A stretch of 48,447 nucleotides of DNA from Neobacillus soli NBRC 102451 (GCF_001591665.1 NZ_BCVI01000046.1:1-48447); one strand, 5' to 3'. Numbered from the stretch's first letter, positions 7,993-16,296 are shown. Program-made: numbers and translations. Notes: generated by a model not told the origin, from the letters alone.

Positions 7993-9243
7993 TTAATTGT
8001 AATTATTTGTTTGTGCTATTGGCAGAATGACATTAACCTTTGTTCCTTTGCCAATCTCGCTCTCTATTTTCAACTCGCCATTGTGATCCTTGATAATTTG
8101 GTTGGTAACCATCAGGCCAAGACCGGTTCCATCCTTTTTCGTAGTAAAAAATGGTTCTACTATATTCAGGATGTTTTCATCGGCAATTCCGTACCCTTCA
8201 TCCTGAATTGATATATACATTTTTAGGTCCTCGATAGCCTTGATATTTATTTTAATCCTTCCACCTGCGGGCATAGATTCTATTGCATTAATAATTAAAT
8301 TGAGAAAGACTTGTTTTAGTTGTTTATCATCACAATCGAGAGGTGGTAAAACTCCCCCTAATACCGTTTCAACGATTACACCCTGTCTCTCTATCTGTTG
8401 TTGTGTAATCGATAATGTATAGTTAATTATCTCTTCGATACTCGCTTTTTTAAATTTGATCCCCTTTGGTTTTCCAAGGTACATCAAATCATTAACGATT
8501 GAATTGATCCGATCAATTTCCTGAATCATGATTGGATAAAAATCGTTTGTATTCGGGTATCTTTCCTGTTGCAGCTGTGTAAACCCTTTTAATGAGGAAA
8601 GGGGGTTACGAATTTCATGACCAATCGCCGTAGCCATTTGACCAATGACAGCAAGTTTCTCTTTTTGGCGAAGTTCTTCATGAACTGAATTTAAGGAATT
8701 TATATATGAATAAAATCGTATTAGAAGAATCGATGCAATTGCAGATAATATGAATGTTATTACAACAGGTGGCAGAACATTCGTATCTTGCAAGATTATT
8801 CCTAATAAGACGTACTTTCCGGTAATCCCTAAAAACATAGACCAAAAGTACTTTTTATTTACAAATACTGGTGAAAAAAATATAAATAAAAGCTCTACAA
8901 TATTTCCTGAACCAAAATCCTTAGTTGTTCCATAATACTTCATGAGATTATCTATGATATCAATAAAAACATAGCTTAATAGAATAAAATATTTAACAAT
9001 ATAGGGATTACCCTTCCTTATATAATAAAGTGCTACGGGGAATAAGCTGAAAATCAATATATAAAGCCAAATACCCAGCCCATCATCGGGAAATTTAGGA
9101 TTTCCGTAAATGGTATATTTTGGTAAAACAAAGTGCCAAAATATGTCGTATGTTGTAAAAAAGATATAAAACAACCACAAAAATAATTTAATTGCCTTTT
9201 TCTCTTCAAATATTAGTTTAGGACTAATGTTGCTATCGTTCAT
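7993..9243 (-). CDS. Membrane sensor histidine kinase, sporulation-kinase type
   Basis: 416 residues. Residues 15-190 carry about six membrane helices homologous to those of the neighbouring HD-GYP protein. The kinase core is complete: phosphoacceptor box GHEIRNPLSSLKGFTQL near residue 209, N box NLIINAIESMP near 318, G1 box DEGYGIADENI and G2 box GTGLGLMVTNQII. The HEIRNPL-x2-LKGF phosphoacceptor pattern is that of KinB/KinD-like phosphorelay kinases. No response regulator gene is adjacent, which fits an orphan kinase feeding a central phosphorelay. A TGTCGAA sequence matching the Spo0A box lies about 125 bp upstream. The ribosome site is AAGGGAG. Confidence 0.92.
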   Translation of the reverse strand: MNDSNISPKLIFEEKKAIKLFLWLFYIFFTTYDIFWHFVLPKYTIYGNPKFPDDGLGIWLYILIFSLFPVALYYIRKGNPYIVKYFILLSYVFIDIIDNLMKYYGTTKDFGSGNIVELLFIFFSPVFVNKKYFWSMFLGITGKYVLLGIILQDTNVLPPVVITFILSAIASILLIRFYSYINSLNSVHEELRQKEKLAVIGQMATAIGHEIRNPLSSLKGFTQLQQERYPNTNDFYPIMIQEIDRINSIVNDLMYLGKPKGIKFKKASIEEIINYTLSITQQQIERQGVIVETVLGGVLPPLDCDDKQLKQVFLNLIINAIESMPAGGRIKINIKAIEDLKMYISIQDEGYGIADENILNIVEPFFTTKKDGTGLGLMVTNQIIKDHNGELKIESEIGKGTKVNVILPIAQTNNYN

Positions 9244-9367
9244 GTAAGTGGCTCCCTTGACCCAGTTCTTTTGTGAATTATCGGAAAATATTAAAAAGTC
9301 TTATCCTCCTACTATCTTACCATCTTTTATCAAAAAAATTGACAACAAATATTAAAAAAACGCGTTT

Positions 9368-9374
9368 TTCGACA
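9368..9374 (-). promoter_or_regulatory. Candidate Spo0A box upstream of histidine kinase
   Basis: TGTCGAA on the minus strand, within AATGTCGAAAAA, is a perfect match to the core 0A box. It lies between the terminator of the decayed kinase and the start of the intact kinase. A 7-base match in AT-rich DNA can occur by chance, so support is modest. Confidence 0.35.
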
Positions 9375-9390
9375 TTTTTCGATAAAAACA

Positions 9391-9421
9391 GCAAAAAAGG
9401 ACTTGCCTAAGGCAAATCCTT
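9391..9421 (-). terminator. Rho-independent terminator after decayed kinase gene
   Basis: On the minus strand AAGGATTTGCC-TTA-GGCAAGTCCTT forms an 11-bp stem with one G-U pair and is followed by six T. It ends the decayed kinase transcription unit (9427-9740) and separates it from the intact kinase downstream. Confidence 0.8.
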
Positions 9422-9426
9422 ACACT

Positions 9427-9740
9427 TTATATCCATTCCCAATTTAAGCACTCCATATCACTTTTTTCCCTGCAGGAAGAATCATTGTTACCTTTGAATC
9501 CAAAACCTGGTTTACTTTGATACGTAACCTTGCCATTCATGGTTTCGATGATTCTTAATGAAACAGTAGTACCAAGTCCTGTTCCTTTATACTTTGTCGA
9601 ATAAAAAAGCGTCCCAATCCGCGCTAATTGTTCATGCGTCATTCCTTTCCTGATATCAGTGATTAGAATAGAAGCATTTTACTGTCAGACATAGAGAGAA
9701 TTGTTACAGTTCCTGCTTCGGGAGTCGCTTCGATTGCATT
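9427..9740 (-). pseudogene. Decayed C-terminal fragment of a sporulation-type histidine kinase
   Basis: Two frames together encode the end of a kinase ATPase domain. Upstream (about 9665-9740) reads NAIEATPEAGTVTILSM, the N box. After a frameshift, 9427-9670 reads ITDIRKGMTHEQLARIG, FYSTKYKGTGLGTTVSLRII and MNGKVTYQSKPGFG, the G1/F/G2 region. Another shift near the end replaces the usual C-terminus. The N-terminal half and the phosphoacceptor are missing and the normal DEGCG of the G1 box is shortened. It resembles the KinB/KinC/KinE group and may be a relic of an earlier duplicate beside the intact kinase. Confidence 0.85.
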
Positions 9741-9764
9741 TTAAAAATACAGCGGTTTGATCTT

Positions 9765-10571
9765 TTAAATATAGCCTGCACATAGTAAACCAAAGTAGGT
9801 TGGAGCTTCGTATGATAAAAATTCAACATTACGTTCTTCTGGCGGAATGGCGCCTGCAAGAATTAACGTTTGCCATATTCCATCCGGTTTCGCAGCTTCG
9901 ATAAAATCTAGCTGGAAATCTGCCATTTTTTCTAACTGATTGGTTTTGATCAACGTTACCACTTGTTCGTCAAATGATTTTGCTGCCGGGTCGAAGCCAT
10001 ATGGACCGGATTCATCATGGGCATGAGCCCAATCGCAGCTAGCTATTAGGCCGACACGTTTATTGGATTGCTGAACGGCCCTGCGGAGTAACTTTCCAAA
10101 TTCAATATGCTCCTGAAAAGAAAGTTCTCTTGTCGGGTTGATTACCACAATTGGCACATTTGGCATAAACCTGAGTGGTACAATCGCCCCCCAATCTAAC
10201 GGCAAGCAGGAAATTGGACCAGCAGCTGTTCCAAAATTAATCGCTGCGGCGGGAATGCCATCATTTTGGACACATTCGCAAATCTTTCTGGCTAATTCTC
10301 TATCTATTTGTCTTTCAAAATAAAATGTTGCATGATTTTCTTCGACCGAACCAGCCATTCTTTCCGAATCCGTGATTGAGAATTGCCCATTAATTCTGGT
10401 CCCGTGTGGTGTCAGGACAATTAAGCAATCTGGATTGGCCTCGCACATAAGTCCCCCTAGCTTCTCCATATTGCTTCTTGTTTGTGCCATTCTTTCCGGG
10501 AATTCTCCTTTTAGCTCAGGTATGATTTCGCCGCCATGTGGGGTAATACAAGCAAATACAAATGGGTTCAT
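9765..10571 (-). CDS. LigB-like / class III extradiol dioxygenase superfamily protein
   Basis: 268 residues from the ATG at 10571, which has AAAGGTGG 8 nt upstream; the frame can extend 4 codons to a GTG. The fold is that of the class III extradiol dioxygenase B subunit, shared with the AmmeMemoRadiSam MEMO protein. Candidate metal ligands are His12 (ITPHGGE), His56 (VLTPHGTR) and the histidines of SCDWAHAHDESGPYGFD. The Pro/Gly-rich LLCAGYI ending is typical. Members either cleave catechols or belong to the radical-SAM MEMO system; no partner ferredoxin or radical-SAM gene is adjacent. It appears monocistronic. Substrate unknown. Confidence 0.75.
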   Translation of the reverse strand: MNPFVFACITPHGGEIIPELKGEFPERMAQTRSNMEKLGGLMCEANPDCLIVLTPHGTRINGQFSITDSERMAGSVEENHATFYFERQIDRELARKICECVQNDGIPAAAINFGTAAGPISCLPLDWGAIVPLRFMPNVPIVVINPTRELSFQEHIEFGKLLRRAVQQSNKRVGLIASCDWAHAHDESGPYGFDPAAKSFDEQVVTLIKTNQLEKMADFQLDFIEAAKPDGIWQTLILAGAIPPEERNVEFLSYEAPTYFGLLCAGYI

Positions 10572-10799
10572 TCCATTTACCACCTTTTTTAAAGTTAATG
10601 TTTTAATTAGCGAAACATACTAAAAATCCCTTCTACATTTAATATACATTTTACAAATTGTAATTTAATTCCCGAAGGACATTGACAAAATGAGTTAATT
10701 CATGTAGTATTAGATTTTGTGCTTAGCATTTAAGTAACTTGTAATAGATGAGAAAACGCAATGTAAGAATTTTTTCTGGCATTCTGCTTATGTTTTAAA

Positions 10800-10919
10800 A
10801 TAAAAACTTATTCACACTGGATCGGCTTCGGAGCCGTTAGGATGTAAGAGAGGTAGGGCTTACGTCGTTTAGGTATAAAACCTTCAGGTGGAAGAATAAC
10901 CGCGGCAACTTGTTTTTAT
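10800..10919. other. Possible structured RNA in 495-nt intergenic region
   Basis: The gap 10572-11066 has no convincing gene. Within it, 10800-10807 (ATAAAAAC) pairs with 10912-10919 (GTTTTTAT) and encloses several stems. These are CGGCT-TCGG-AGCCG at 10823-10836 and an 8-bp GATGTAAG/CTTACGTC stem with a 10-nt purine-rich loop at 10841-10866. One of two mutually exclusive stems follows at 10871-10883 or 10882-10894. The GC content is much higher than the flanks. It matches no riboswitch class I know. The rest of the gap is AT-rich with no clear feature apart from the terminator at 11022. Confidence 0.4.
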
Positions 10920-11021
10920 AAACAATGATTATTATATAAGTTTTTACCTTGCGATGGCTGATAATAGATAAAGATACAACCATTCACAAGTTACAATTAG
11001 AATTCTTTAAATGAAGCAAAA

Positions 11022-11059
11022 AACAAAGAAGGCAGAGGGATATTTCATTCCTCTGCCTT
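11022..11059 (-). terminator. Terminator of C39 peptidase gene
   Basis: AAGGCAGAGG and CCTCTGCCTT pair around an 11-nt loop, and on the minus strand the stem is followed by CTTTGTTTTTT. It lies just after the C39 peptidase stop. Confidence 0.9.
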
Positions 11060-11066
11060 CGCCCAT

Positions 11067-11855
11067 TTATTTTTCAATCACAATTGCTTGTTTGCCCATT
11101 TGCTCCCACGCTTTAATAAAATTGGCTCGATTTAATTTCTTATTTTTTTCCCCATACGGATCATTAATGTAAATATGATTTTCGTCGTATCCCGTAATCG
11201 CAACGCTATGTTCACTATAAGTAATCTTGATTTTCCCTTGAGGGGTATCCCACGTTTGAAAAACGGAAACTGGAGCAAAGCTCGACGTTGTAATGATCCA
11301 TACTGGATGACCCTTGCTAACTTCTTTTAATAATTCAGTAAACGGTTTGTTTGTTAAATTGACTGCCCTTTTACCGACGTATTTCTTGGCTAGTTCCAGC
11401 ATTGGTCCATTATAAACACCTAATCCTGGACCATGGACCATATCCCCTACAAACCCAGCATTTGGATTTCCCTTTTTTCCATTACTATAGGTAAACGGAA
11501 CAGTCTTAATATTTTCAGCCAACTCGTTCTTCGTTACCTTCACCCCGTGATAGTTAAGAATCATTGCCAAGCTTGTTACCTCACAGCCATTGTAAAGCAA
11601 TGGTTGGTCCATTTGATTTAATAATGGTACATCAAGCAATTTACTATCTGGTAAAATTGACCCTTCTTTTATTAGTATTGCTTCTCGTTTTTTTAATGCT
11701 TCGACATCTTTTTGAAGTGCGACTTCACGAGTCTTCATTAATGCAGCATCTTTCAGTTGAACGACAGCAGACCAATTAAACTTATCAGCAAAAATTGTAT
11801 TTGCACTAATTAGCAATATTGCGAGAATAATAATGACCATTAACATCTTTTTCAT
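11067..11855 (-). CDS. Exported C39-like peptidase (YvpB-like)
   Basis: 262 residues with an N-terminal signal or anchor (MKKMLMVIIILAILLISANTIF). A charged helical stretch with repeated K-x2-EA-type residues follows at about 30-65. The papain-like C39_2 domain covers 70-260: catalytic Cys in YNGCEVTSLAMILNYHG, His in YSEHSVAITGYDE and Asp in IYINDPYGEKN. C39 enzymes of the secreted Bacillus type are thought to cut peptides or wall-associated substrates; they lack the ABC transporter domain of bacteriocin exporters. The gene stands alone with its own terminator. Substrate unknown. Confidence 0.88.
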   Translation of the reverse strand: MKKMLMVIIILAILLISANTIFADKFNWSAVVQLKDAALMKTREVALQKDVEALKKREAILIKEGSILPDSKLLDVPLLNQMDQPLLYNGCEVTSLAMILNYHGVKVTKNELAENIKTVPFTYSNGKKGNPNAGFVGDMVHGPGLGVYNGPMLELAKKYVGKRAVNLTNKPFTELLKEVSKGHPVWIITTSSFAPVSVFQTWDTPQGKIKITYSEHSVAITGYDENHIYINDPYGEKNKKLNRANFIKAWEQMGKQAIVIEK

Positions 11856-12046
11856 AGAAAATATTCATTCCTTATCATTGACATTGCTGAAAAGTAAGTT
11901 ATAGTAATATACTACTATATTACCATACCAAATAATTCTAGAATGATAAAGGGAATTCCTTTCCAAATAGATTATTCACAAGTTTTTGGTAAGTATCTAC
12001 TCCCACTCCCCTAATGTCCTATTTTTTCCTTAAGTGTTCCTTAATG

Positions 12047-12083
12047 AAATCCCCTTTTAGCGCCGTCCGCTAAAAGGGGATTT
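12047..12083 (-). terminator. 16-bp hairpin overlapping the stop codon of the exporter operon
   Basis: AAATCCCCTTTTAGCG pairs perfectly with CGCTAAAAGGGGATTT across a 5-nt loop. The stem includes two bases of the stop codon of the downstream exporter gene. On the minus strand no strong U tract follows, so it may mainly protect the mRNA 3' end. Confidence 0.75.
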
Positions 12084-12528
12084 ATATTCGTGCCCTATAA
12101 CGATTAATCTTTTGTATCACCTGGTTAATTACCTCAGAAAAGACTAAGCCGAAAGCGATTGCTCCGGCAAGCATGAGGACTTTTGCTGCCAATCCTATCG
12201 CGGTATTATAATCATTCTCAACAAAATTCCGCATCGCATCATAAGATAAACCGCCTGGTACTAACGGAATAACTCCTGCAACACTAAAAATTATCACTGG
12301 TGTTTTATAATATTTGGCTAACACTTGACTGATGACAGCGATAAAGATAGTCGCAGCCAATGTTGCAAGAATGGCATTATCCGAATAATCTTCGAGGAGA
12401 AAATAAATTAACCAGCCGCCCATTCCAATCAGACCGCATTTAACTAACGTTTGTTTCGGGGCATTAAAGATAATACCAAAGGCACTAGTAGCAATAAAAC
12501 TTGTAACTAACTGTGCTAAAATAGCCAC
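12082..12528 (-). CDS. Threonine/serine exporter family, small subunit (YjjB/ThrE C-terminal type)
   Basis: 148 residues from GTG at 12528, preceded by AGAGGTGG; an upstream ATG in the same frame at 12588 lies inside the previous gene. Four or five hydrophobic helices are visible, with the motif VIPLVPGGLSYDAMRNFVENDYNTAI, the GxxPLxPGG-like signature of the ThrE_2 (DUF3815) family. It forms a split transporter with the adjacent 253-aa protein, together corresponding to the fused ThrE/YjjPB exporter that moves threonine, serine or, for YjjPB, dicarboxylates such as succinate. The gene follows its partner after 16 nt. Confidence 0.9.
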   Translation of the reverse strand: MAILAQLVTSFIATSAFGIIFNAPKQTLVKCGLIGMGGWLIYFLLEDYSDNAILATLAATIFIAVISQVLAKYYKTPVIIFSVAGVIPLVPGGLSYDAMRNFVENDYNTAIGLAAKVLMLAGAIAFGLVFSEVINQVIQKINRYRARI

Positions 12529-12544
12529 CTTATCCACCTCTACT

Positions 12545-13306
12545 TCACAAGAATGATAATACGACCGCAATTCCTGCCCCAATCGCAAAGGCTGTCAGAA
12601 ACGCTTCCGCTCCTTTTGATAATCCCGAAACCAGATGTCCTGCCATCAAATCCCTGATTGCATTGGTTACTAATAAGCCGGGAACTAAGGTCATAACCGA
12701 GCCAATAACGATTTTATCCAATTGGTGCCCGACGCCTATTTTTACAAATAGGAAGGAAAGAAGGCCAATCATAAACGATGCCAAAAACTCCGAGAAAAAC
12801 TTAATTGGGACAAAACGGTGGAAGTATACAAAGCTAAGATAACCTATCCCCCCCGAAATCATCGCCGGAATAAAATCATTCCACCCGCCCCTAAACATAA
12901 TCATGAAACAGCCGCTGGCTAATGATGCAGCAGCCACTTGAATTCTAAAGGGAAAGGTCACATCTAAAGAGTCCACTTCCTCCAGTTGTTCCAAGGCCTC
13001 CTTAAGATTGGCATCGCCGCTGCTGATTCTTCTAGAAATGCTATTTACCATGGCAACCTTTTTCAAGTCGGTGGATCGCTCCGAAATTCTAATCAGCTTA
13101 GTCTTCGTCGGCTCCGTCCCTTCAGCGGAAAAAATAATTCCGGTTGGGGTGACATAACTATGTGTTTTCTCAATGCCAAAGGATGAGGCTATTCGCATCA
13201 TGGTATCTTCCACCCGATATGTCTCTGCACCGCTTTGGAGCATGATTTTCCCCGCAAGTAAACACACTTCCATAATTTCGTATGTTGCTTCTACCTGGTT
13301 TTCCAT
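12545..13306 (-). CDS. Threonine/serine exporter family, large subunit (YjjP/ThrE N-terminal type)
   Basis: 253 residues. Residues 1-115 form the soluble DUF1212 domain with GAETYRVEDTMMRIASSFGI and the SYVTPTGIIFSAEG segment. About five hydrophobic helices follow between 125 and 253, with the motif GSVMTLVPGLLVTNAIRDLMAGHLVSGLSKGAEA split over two helices. It partners the small subunit encoded 16 nt downstream in a two-component exporter. The substrate is not fixed by sequence; threonine/serine and short dicarboxylates are known for relatives. No regulator is adjacent. Confidence 0.92.
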   Translation of the reverse strand: MENQVEATYEIMEVCLLAGKIMLQSGAETYRVEDTMMRIASSFGIEKTHSYVTPTGIIFSAEGTEPTKTKLIRISERSTDLKKVAMVNSISRRISSGDANLKEALEQLEEVDSLDVTFPFRIQVAAASLASGCFMIMFRGGWNDFIPAMISGGIGYLSFVYFHRFVPIKFFSEFLASFMIGLLSFLFVKIGVGHQLDKIVIGSVMTLVPGLLVTNAIRDLMAGHLVSGLSKGAEAFLTAFAIGAGIAVVLSFL

Positions 13307-13416
13307 CTATTTCACCACATTATTTCTACATTTGTTACTTAGTGTAAATCAAAACAAGCCATGGAAGCAATATTAAACAAACCAGCCAGTAACTATTGAA
13401 TGCTGTCTATTTTTAA

Positions 13417-13755
13417 TTACTGGTGCCAAATCTTCATGAAAATTAGATTTATCACTACAATCAGCCCGCAAATAGAGGCCAGCGTTGGTTTCCCGATAAA
13501 AAACAAGGCAGCGGCAAGCAATCCAAAAATGACAATTTCTAATAAAAGAAAGGGGAAGCCACTTAATACAAACGGAGCCTTGGGTGCTCCAAACATTCCC
13601 CAAATTACGGCTACTACTAGTGGTGACCCGATTCCCAACAGGAACTTCATGATTGTTCCCTGTGTGATATGAAATCCCCAATATCCTACTATCACTAATG
13701 CGATGATTTCTAACAGAAACCGTACCCCTAGGTTCATTAATTTTAATGCCTCCAT
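13417..13755 (-). CDS. YrdB-like four-helix membrane protein (DUF2568)
   Basis: 112 residues starting at the ATG at 13755 with AGGGAG 8 nt upstream; a GTG three codons earlier is less well placed. Four hydrophobic helices are seen, and the segments FLLEIIALVIVGYWGF and VVAVIWGMFGAPKAP match the YrdB/DUF2568 family of small membrane proteins of unknown function. It lies between the exporter pair and an MFS gene on the same strand but with intergenic gaps of 57 and 110 nt, so it may be expressed alone. Confidence 0.85.
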   Translation of the reverse strand: MEALKLMNLGVRFLLEIIALVIVGYWGFHITQGTIMKFLLGIGSPLVVAVIWGMFGAPKAPFVLSGFPFLLLEIVIFGLLAAALFFIGKPTLASICGLIVVINLIFMKIWHQ

Positions 13756-13812
13756 TGGCTCCACTCCCTTTTTTATAACCAGCTTTATAGGAACTAGGTC
13801 TATATTATTTAT

Positions 13813-15543
13813 TTACTCTATTGCAGGAGTATTCGCAAAAGGAGCAGCGGACTTCCTCTTTCTTTCTAAAAAGATAATTCCAGTTAAGCAGGAAAGTAAT
13901 ACAAATGGAATACTTGCCTTATACAAGTCAGCAAAGCTGGAGGCGATCGTTTTTTGAGCATAACCTGCCACCTGGTTTTCATAAACCTTTACCAATTTTC
14001 CCTTTTTGGCAATGTCCTCATCCACCTGTTTTTCAACCTTTTGATAAATCTGTCCCTTTGCCTTTGGTCTTTGTCCTTCGGGAATAGAAGCTAGGGTTTT
14101 TTGGACGTTCAGATTAATGATTTGTTGACGTTCCGCTGCCGACACTAAGTTCGGATTCGTTTGGCGGGAAGTTTCGCCAGCATTAATTGATTTTCTCGTT
14201 TCACTTGAAATTTTCTCTTTTTCCGTTTGCGGTACTTCCAGTTTTCCAAGTGTTTGGGCGGCAAAATGGACAACATCCCTTTTTTTAGCCTGAATATTAT
14301 TCGTTAGTCCAGCAACAAAGATAGCGACGGCTAACACTACCCCTACTTGCCTTAGCATCGAAAAAACTCCCTGGGAGGCTGTGAGTAATTCTCCTTCAAA
14401 CGAAGATGTGCTCGCAATGGTGGCTGAAGAAATAACAAAGCTAAACCCTAAGCCAAGCAAACTGCAAAGCAGGATAATTTCTTTTGAGGTACTATCGATA
14501 TTTAAATTGTGTAACAAATAATAGGCGATAGCCATTATTCCAAACCCAAAAATGACGGGAATTGTATAGCCAATCTTTTTGGTAAGCAAACCGGCGAAGT
14601 TGGAAAATACAAAGATGGAGGCAGATACAGGTGTGACGAGAAGTGCGGCTTGAAGCTCCGTCTTATGCTGGAAGTTAGTTAAGAACTGAGGCAGGAGGAC
14701 CATGACACCGATAAGGAAGATAAAACCGGTTGTCACTGTTACAACTGAGCCTGTAAACAAGCGGTCTTTAAAAAGATTTAGATTAACCATCGGGGCCTTA
14801 GACTTTTTCTCGACAAATATGAAGAGCGCAATCGAAACGACGGTAACAATGTAGCAAAGAATCGCTTGAGTGCTATCCCAGCCCCAAGCATTTCCTTTGA
14901 TTAACACGAGATTAAGCGGAAAAATAGCCGTAACAGAGAACAGCAATCCAAACCAGTCTATTTTTGACTTTACACGACTTTCTTTCTTTAATTTCAGTAT
15001 AAGGAATGCACCGACAATGGCAATGAAACAGATTGGAACGTTAACATAAAAGACCCAATGCCAGCTTAACTTTTCAGTAATGATTCCGCCAACCGTCGGC
15101 CCTAACGCGGTTGCTAAACCTTGTGTAGCACCTAGCAAGGTTAGTGGGAGCGTCCGTTTTTCAATCGGCATGGCAGCAATCCCGATGACCATGCTGCAGG
15201 GAATTAAAATCGCGGCACCAAAGCTTTGAATGAACCGGGCAGCGATTAAGAAATCCCCGTTGCTTGCAAGTCCGCATAAGGCCGAACCTAACCCGAAAAC
15301 AAATAGCCCCGCAATGTAAAATTTATGTCTGCCAAACATCTCTGCAAACCTTGCCATCGGAATCGCTAGAACGGCAATCGTCATCGTGTAGACATTCAGC
15401 ATCCACGAGCTCGTTTCCAATGTCGTATGGAGGCTGTCCTGAATAGCCGGCAGTGTGATGTTCATAATTGTTGAATCAAGCATACAAACAAATATCCCTA
15501 AACACATGAGCAAAACAACCTTCATTCCACCCGTACCCTTCAT
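13813..15543 (-). CDS. MFS multidrug exporter, DHA2 family (14 TM)
   Basis: 576 residues. Typical motif C and A elements of DHA2 drug/H+ antiporters are present: MLDSTIMNITLPAIQ in helix 1, WMLNVYTMTIAVLAIPMARFAEMFGRHKFY in helices 2-3, and LGPTVGGIITEKLSWHWVFYVNVPI in helix 5. A long hydrophilic insertion of about 120 residues, rich in K, E and Q, precedes the last helix (residues about 425-545). EmrB/LmrB-like members with this outer loop are frequent in Bacillus. The gene is 5 nt downstream of a PadR-type repressor gene, so a substrate-responsive drug-export operon is likely. Confidence 0.92.
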   Translation of the reverse strand: MKGTGGMKVVLLMCLGIFVCMLDSTIMNITLPAIQDSLHTTLETSSWMLNVYTMTIAVLAIPMARFAEMFGRHKFYIAGLFVFGLGSALCGLASNGDFLIAARFIQSFGAAILIPCSMVIGIAAMPIEKRTLPLTLLGATQGLATALGPTVGGIITEKLSWHWVFYVNVPICFIAIVGAFLILKLKKESRVKSKIDWFGLLFSVTAIFPLNLVLIKGNAWGWDSTQAILCYIVTVVSIALFIFVEKKSKAPMVNLNLFKDRLFTGSVVTVTTGFIFLIGVMVLLPQFLTNFQHKTELQAALLVTPVSASIFVFSNFAGLLTKKIGYTIPVIFGFGIMAIAYYLLHNLNIDSTSKEIILLCSLLGLGFSFVISSATIASTSSFEGELLTASQGVFSMLRQVGVVLAVAIFVAGLTNNIQAKKRDVVHFAAQTLGKLEVPQTEKEKISSETRKSINAGETSRQTNPNLVSAAERQQIINLNVQKTLASIPEGQRPKAKGQIYQKVEKQVDEDIAKKGKLVKVYENQVAGYAQKTIASSFADLYKASIPFVLLSCLTGIIFLERKRKSAAPFANTPAIE

Positions 15544-15548
15544 TTTGA

Positions 15549-16073
15549 TTACTCCCCTTGTTGTTCATTCAATTTTTTTAGTTCTTCGTTGACCATGCCC
15601 AATATCATCTCTGCCTGGCGGATGCCAAACTCGAGTGTGAACCTTTTGTGCGGTTCCATGTCTGGATACAAATCAGCAATTCCTATTAAGTTGTCATACA
15701 TTGCCTGGCTTTTTTCACGTTCCTCCAGCAGCCATTCCTGAATTTTTTCCTTGGTAGTAAATCGTCCAAAAAAGATACGGATGAGGACATCTGACCTTGT
15801 AATGGTTGGGGTGATGGGACTGCTAAGATACTGCTGAAATTGTTCCTTCCCACTTTCTGTAATCGCGAATAAATTCTTGTTCGGTTTTCCCTCTTGCAGG
15901 ATCACCTGTTTTTCCACCAGTCCTTCCTTTTCCATCTTCCTTAATGCCGGATAAATTGCTCCATATGATGCATCAAAAAAGTATGAGACGGAATTCTCCA
16001 TCATTTGCTTGATATCATAGCCGCTCATCGGTTCCTCATAGATAAAGCCAAGGATTACGTCTTGTATGTTCAT
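15549..16073 (-). CDS. PadR family transcriptional regulator
   Basis: 174 residues. The N-terminal winged-helix domain (residues 1-80) has the PadR signature ILGFIYEEPMSGYDIKQMM and SYGAIYPALRKMEKEGLVEKQ. The C-terminal PadR_C (Vir-like) coiled-coil domain spans 95-170, ending in hydrophobic/charged heptads (LEFGIRQAEMILGMVNEELKKL). PadR proteins repress adjacent exporter genes and release DNA on binding a hydrophobic ligand. The MFS exporter gene is 5 nt downstream, and the AT-rich region 16074-16135, with near-palindromic ATATTATCA/TGATAATAT, is a plausible operator that would regulate both. Confidence 0.93.
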   Translation of the reverse strand: MNIQDVILGFIYEEPMSGYDIKQMMENSVSYFFDASYGAIYPALRKMEKEGLVEKQVILQEGKPNKNLFAITESGKEQFQQYLSSPITPTITRSDVLIRIFFGRFTTKEKIQEWLLEEREKSQAMYDNLIGIADLYPDMEPHKRFTLEFGIRQAEMILGMVNEELKKLNEQQGE

Positions 16074-16101
16074 TTCGTTTCAACTCCATATTATTTATGT
16101 T

Positions 16102-16126
16102 TATATTATCAATGATAATATATATG
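16102..16126. promoter_or_regulatory. Candidate PadR operator palindrome
   Basis: TATATTATCA-A-TGATAATATATAT (about 16102-16126) is a near-perfect inverted repeat 30-50 bp upstream of the PadR start. Its position and AT-rich symmetry suit an autoregulatory PadR binding site. Confidence 0.5.
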
Positions 16127-16201
16127 TTGTCAATATGTAAAATGGATATTTTTTCCGTTCATTTTTAAGTAAGTGTAACCCCCAACTACTCACTTTTTTG
16201 A

Positions 16202-16296
16202 TTCGCTGATAAAATCACGATTTCCACTGATAAATGGGGCAATTCGCTGATAAACAGGCTGGATTCGCCGAAAAATAGCTGAAATCCGCTGATAAA
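16202..16296. repeat. Array of five TTCGCTGATAAA-type repeats, ~21-bp period
   Basis: Copies start at 16202, 16223, 16243, 16264 and 16285, so spacings are 21, 20, 21 and 21. The consensus on the plus strand is TTCGCTGATAAA, equal to TTTATCAGCGAA on the minus strand. The copies at 16223 (TCCACTGATAAA), 16264 (TTCGCCGAAAAA) and 16285 (TCCGCTGATAAA) vary. The 8-9 nt between copies are unrelated. No gene is seen in 16127-16564. Confidence 0.8.

Noticed and set aside
10806..10912. Minus-strand frame encoding an ILPPEGFIPKRRKPYL-like peptide
   Set aside because: No start codon with a ribosome site and an in-frame stop just upstream. The base-paired structure explains the composition better.
11856..12046. 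Additional small gene or RNA between the C39 peptidase and exporter genes
   Set aside because: AT-rich, no ORF with a ribosome site and no stable structure apart from the terminator hairpin.
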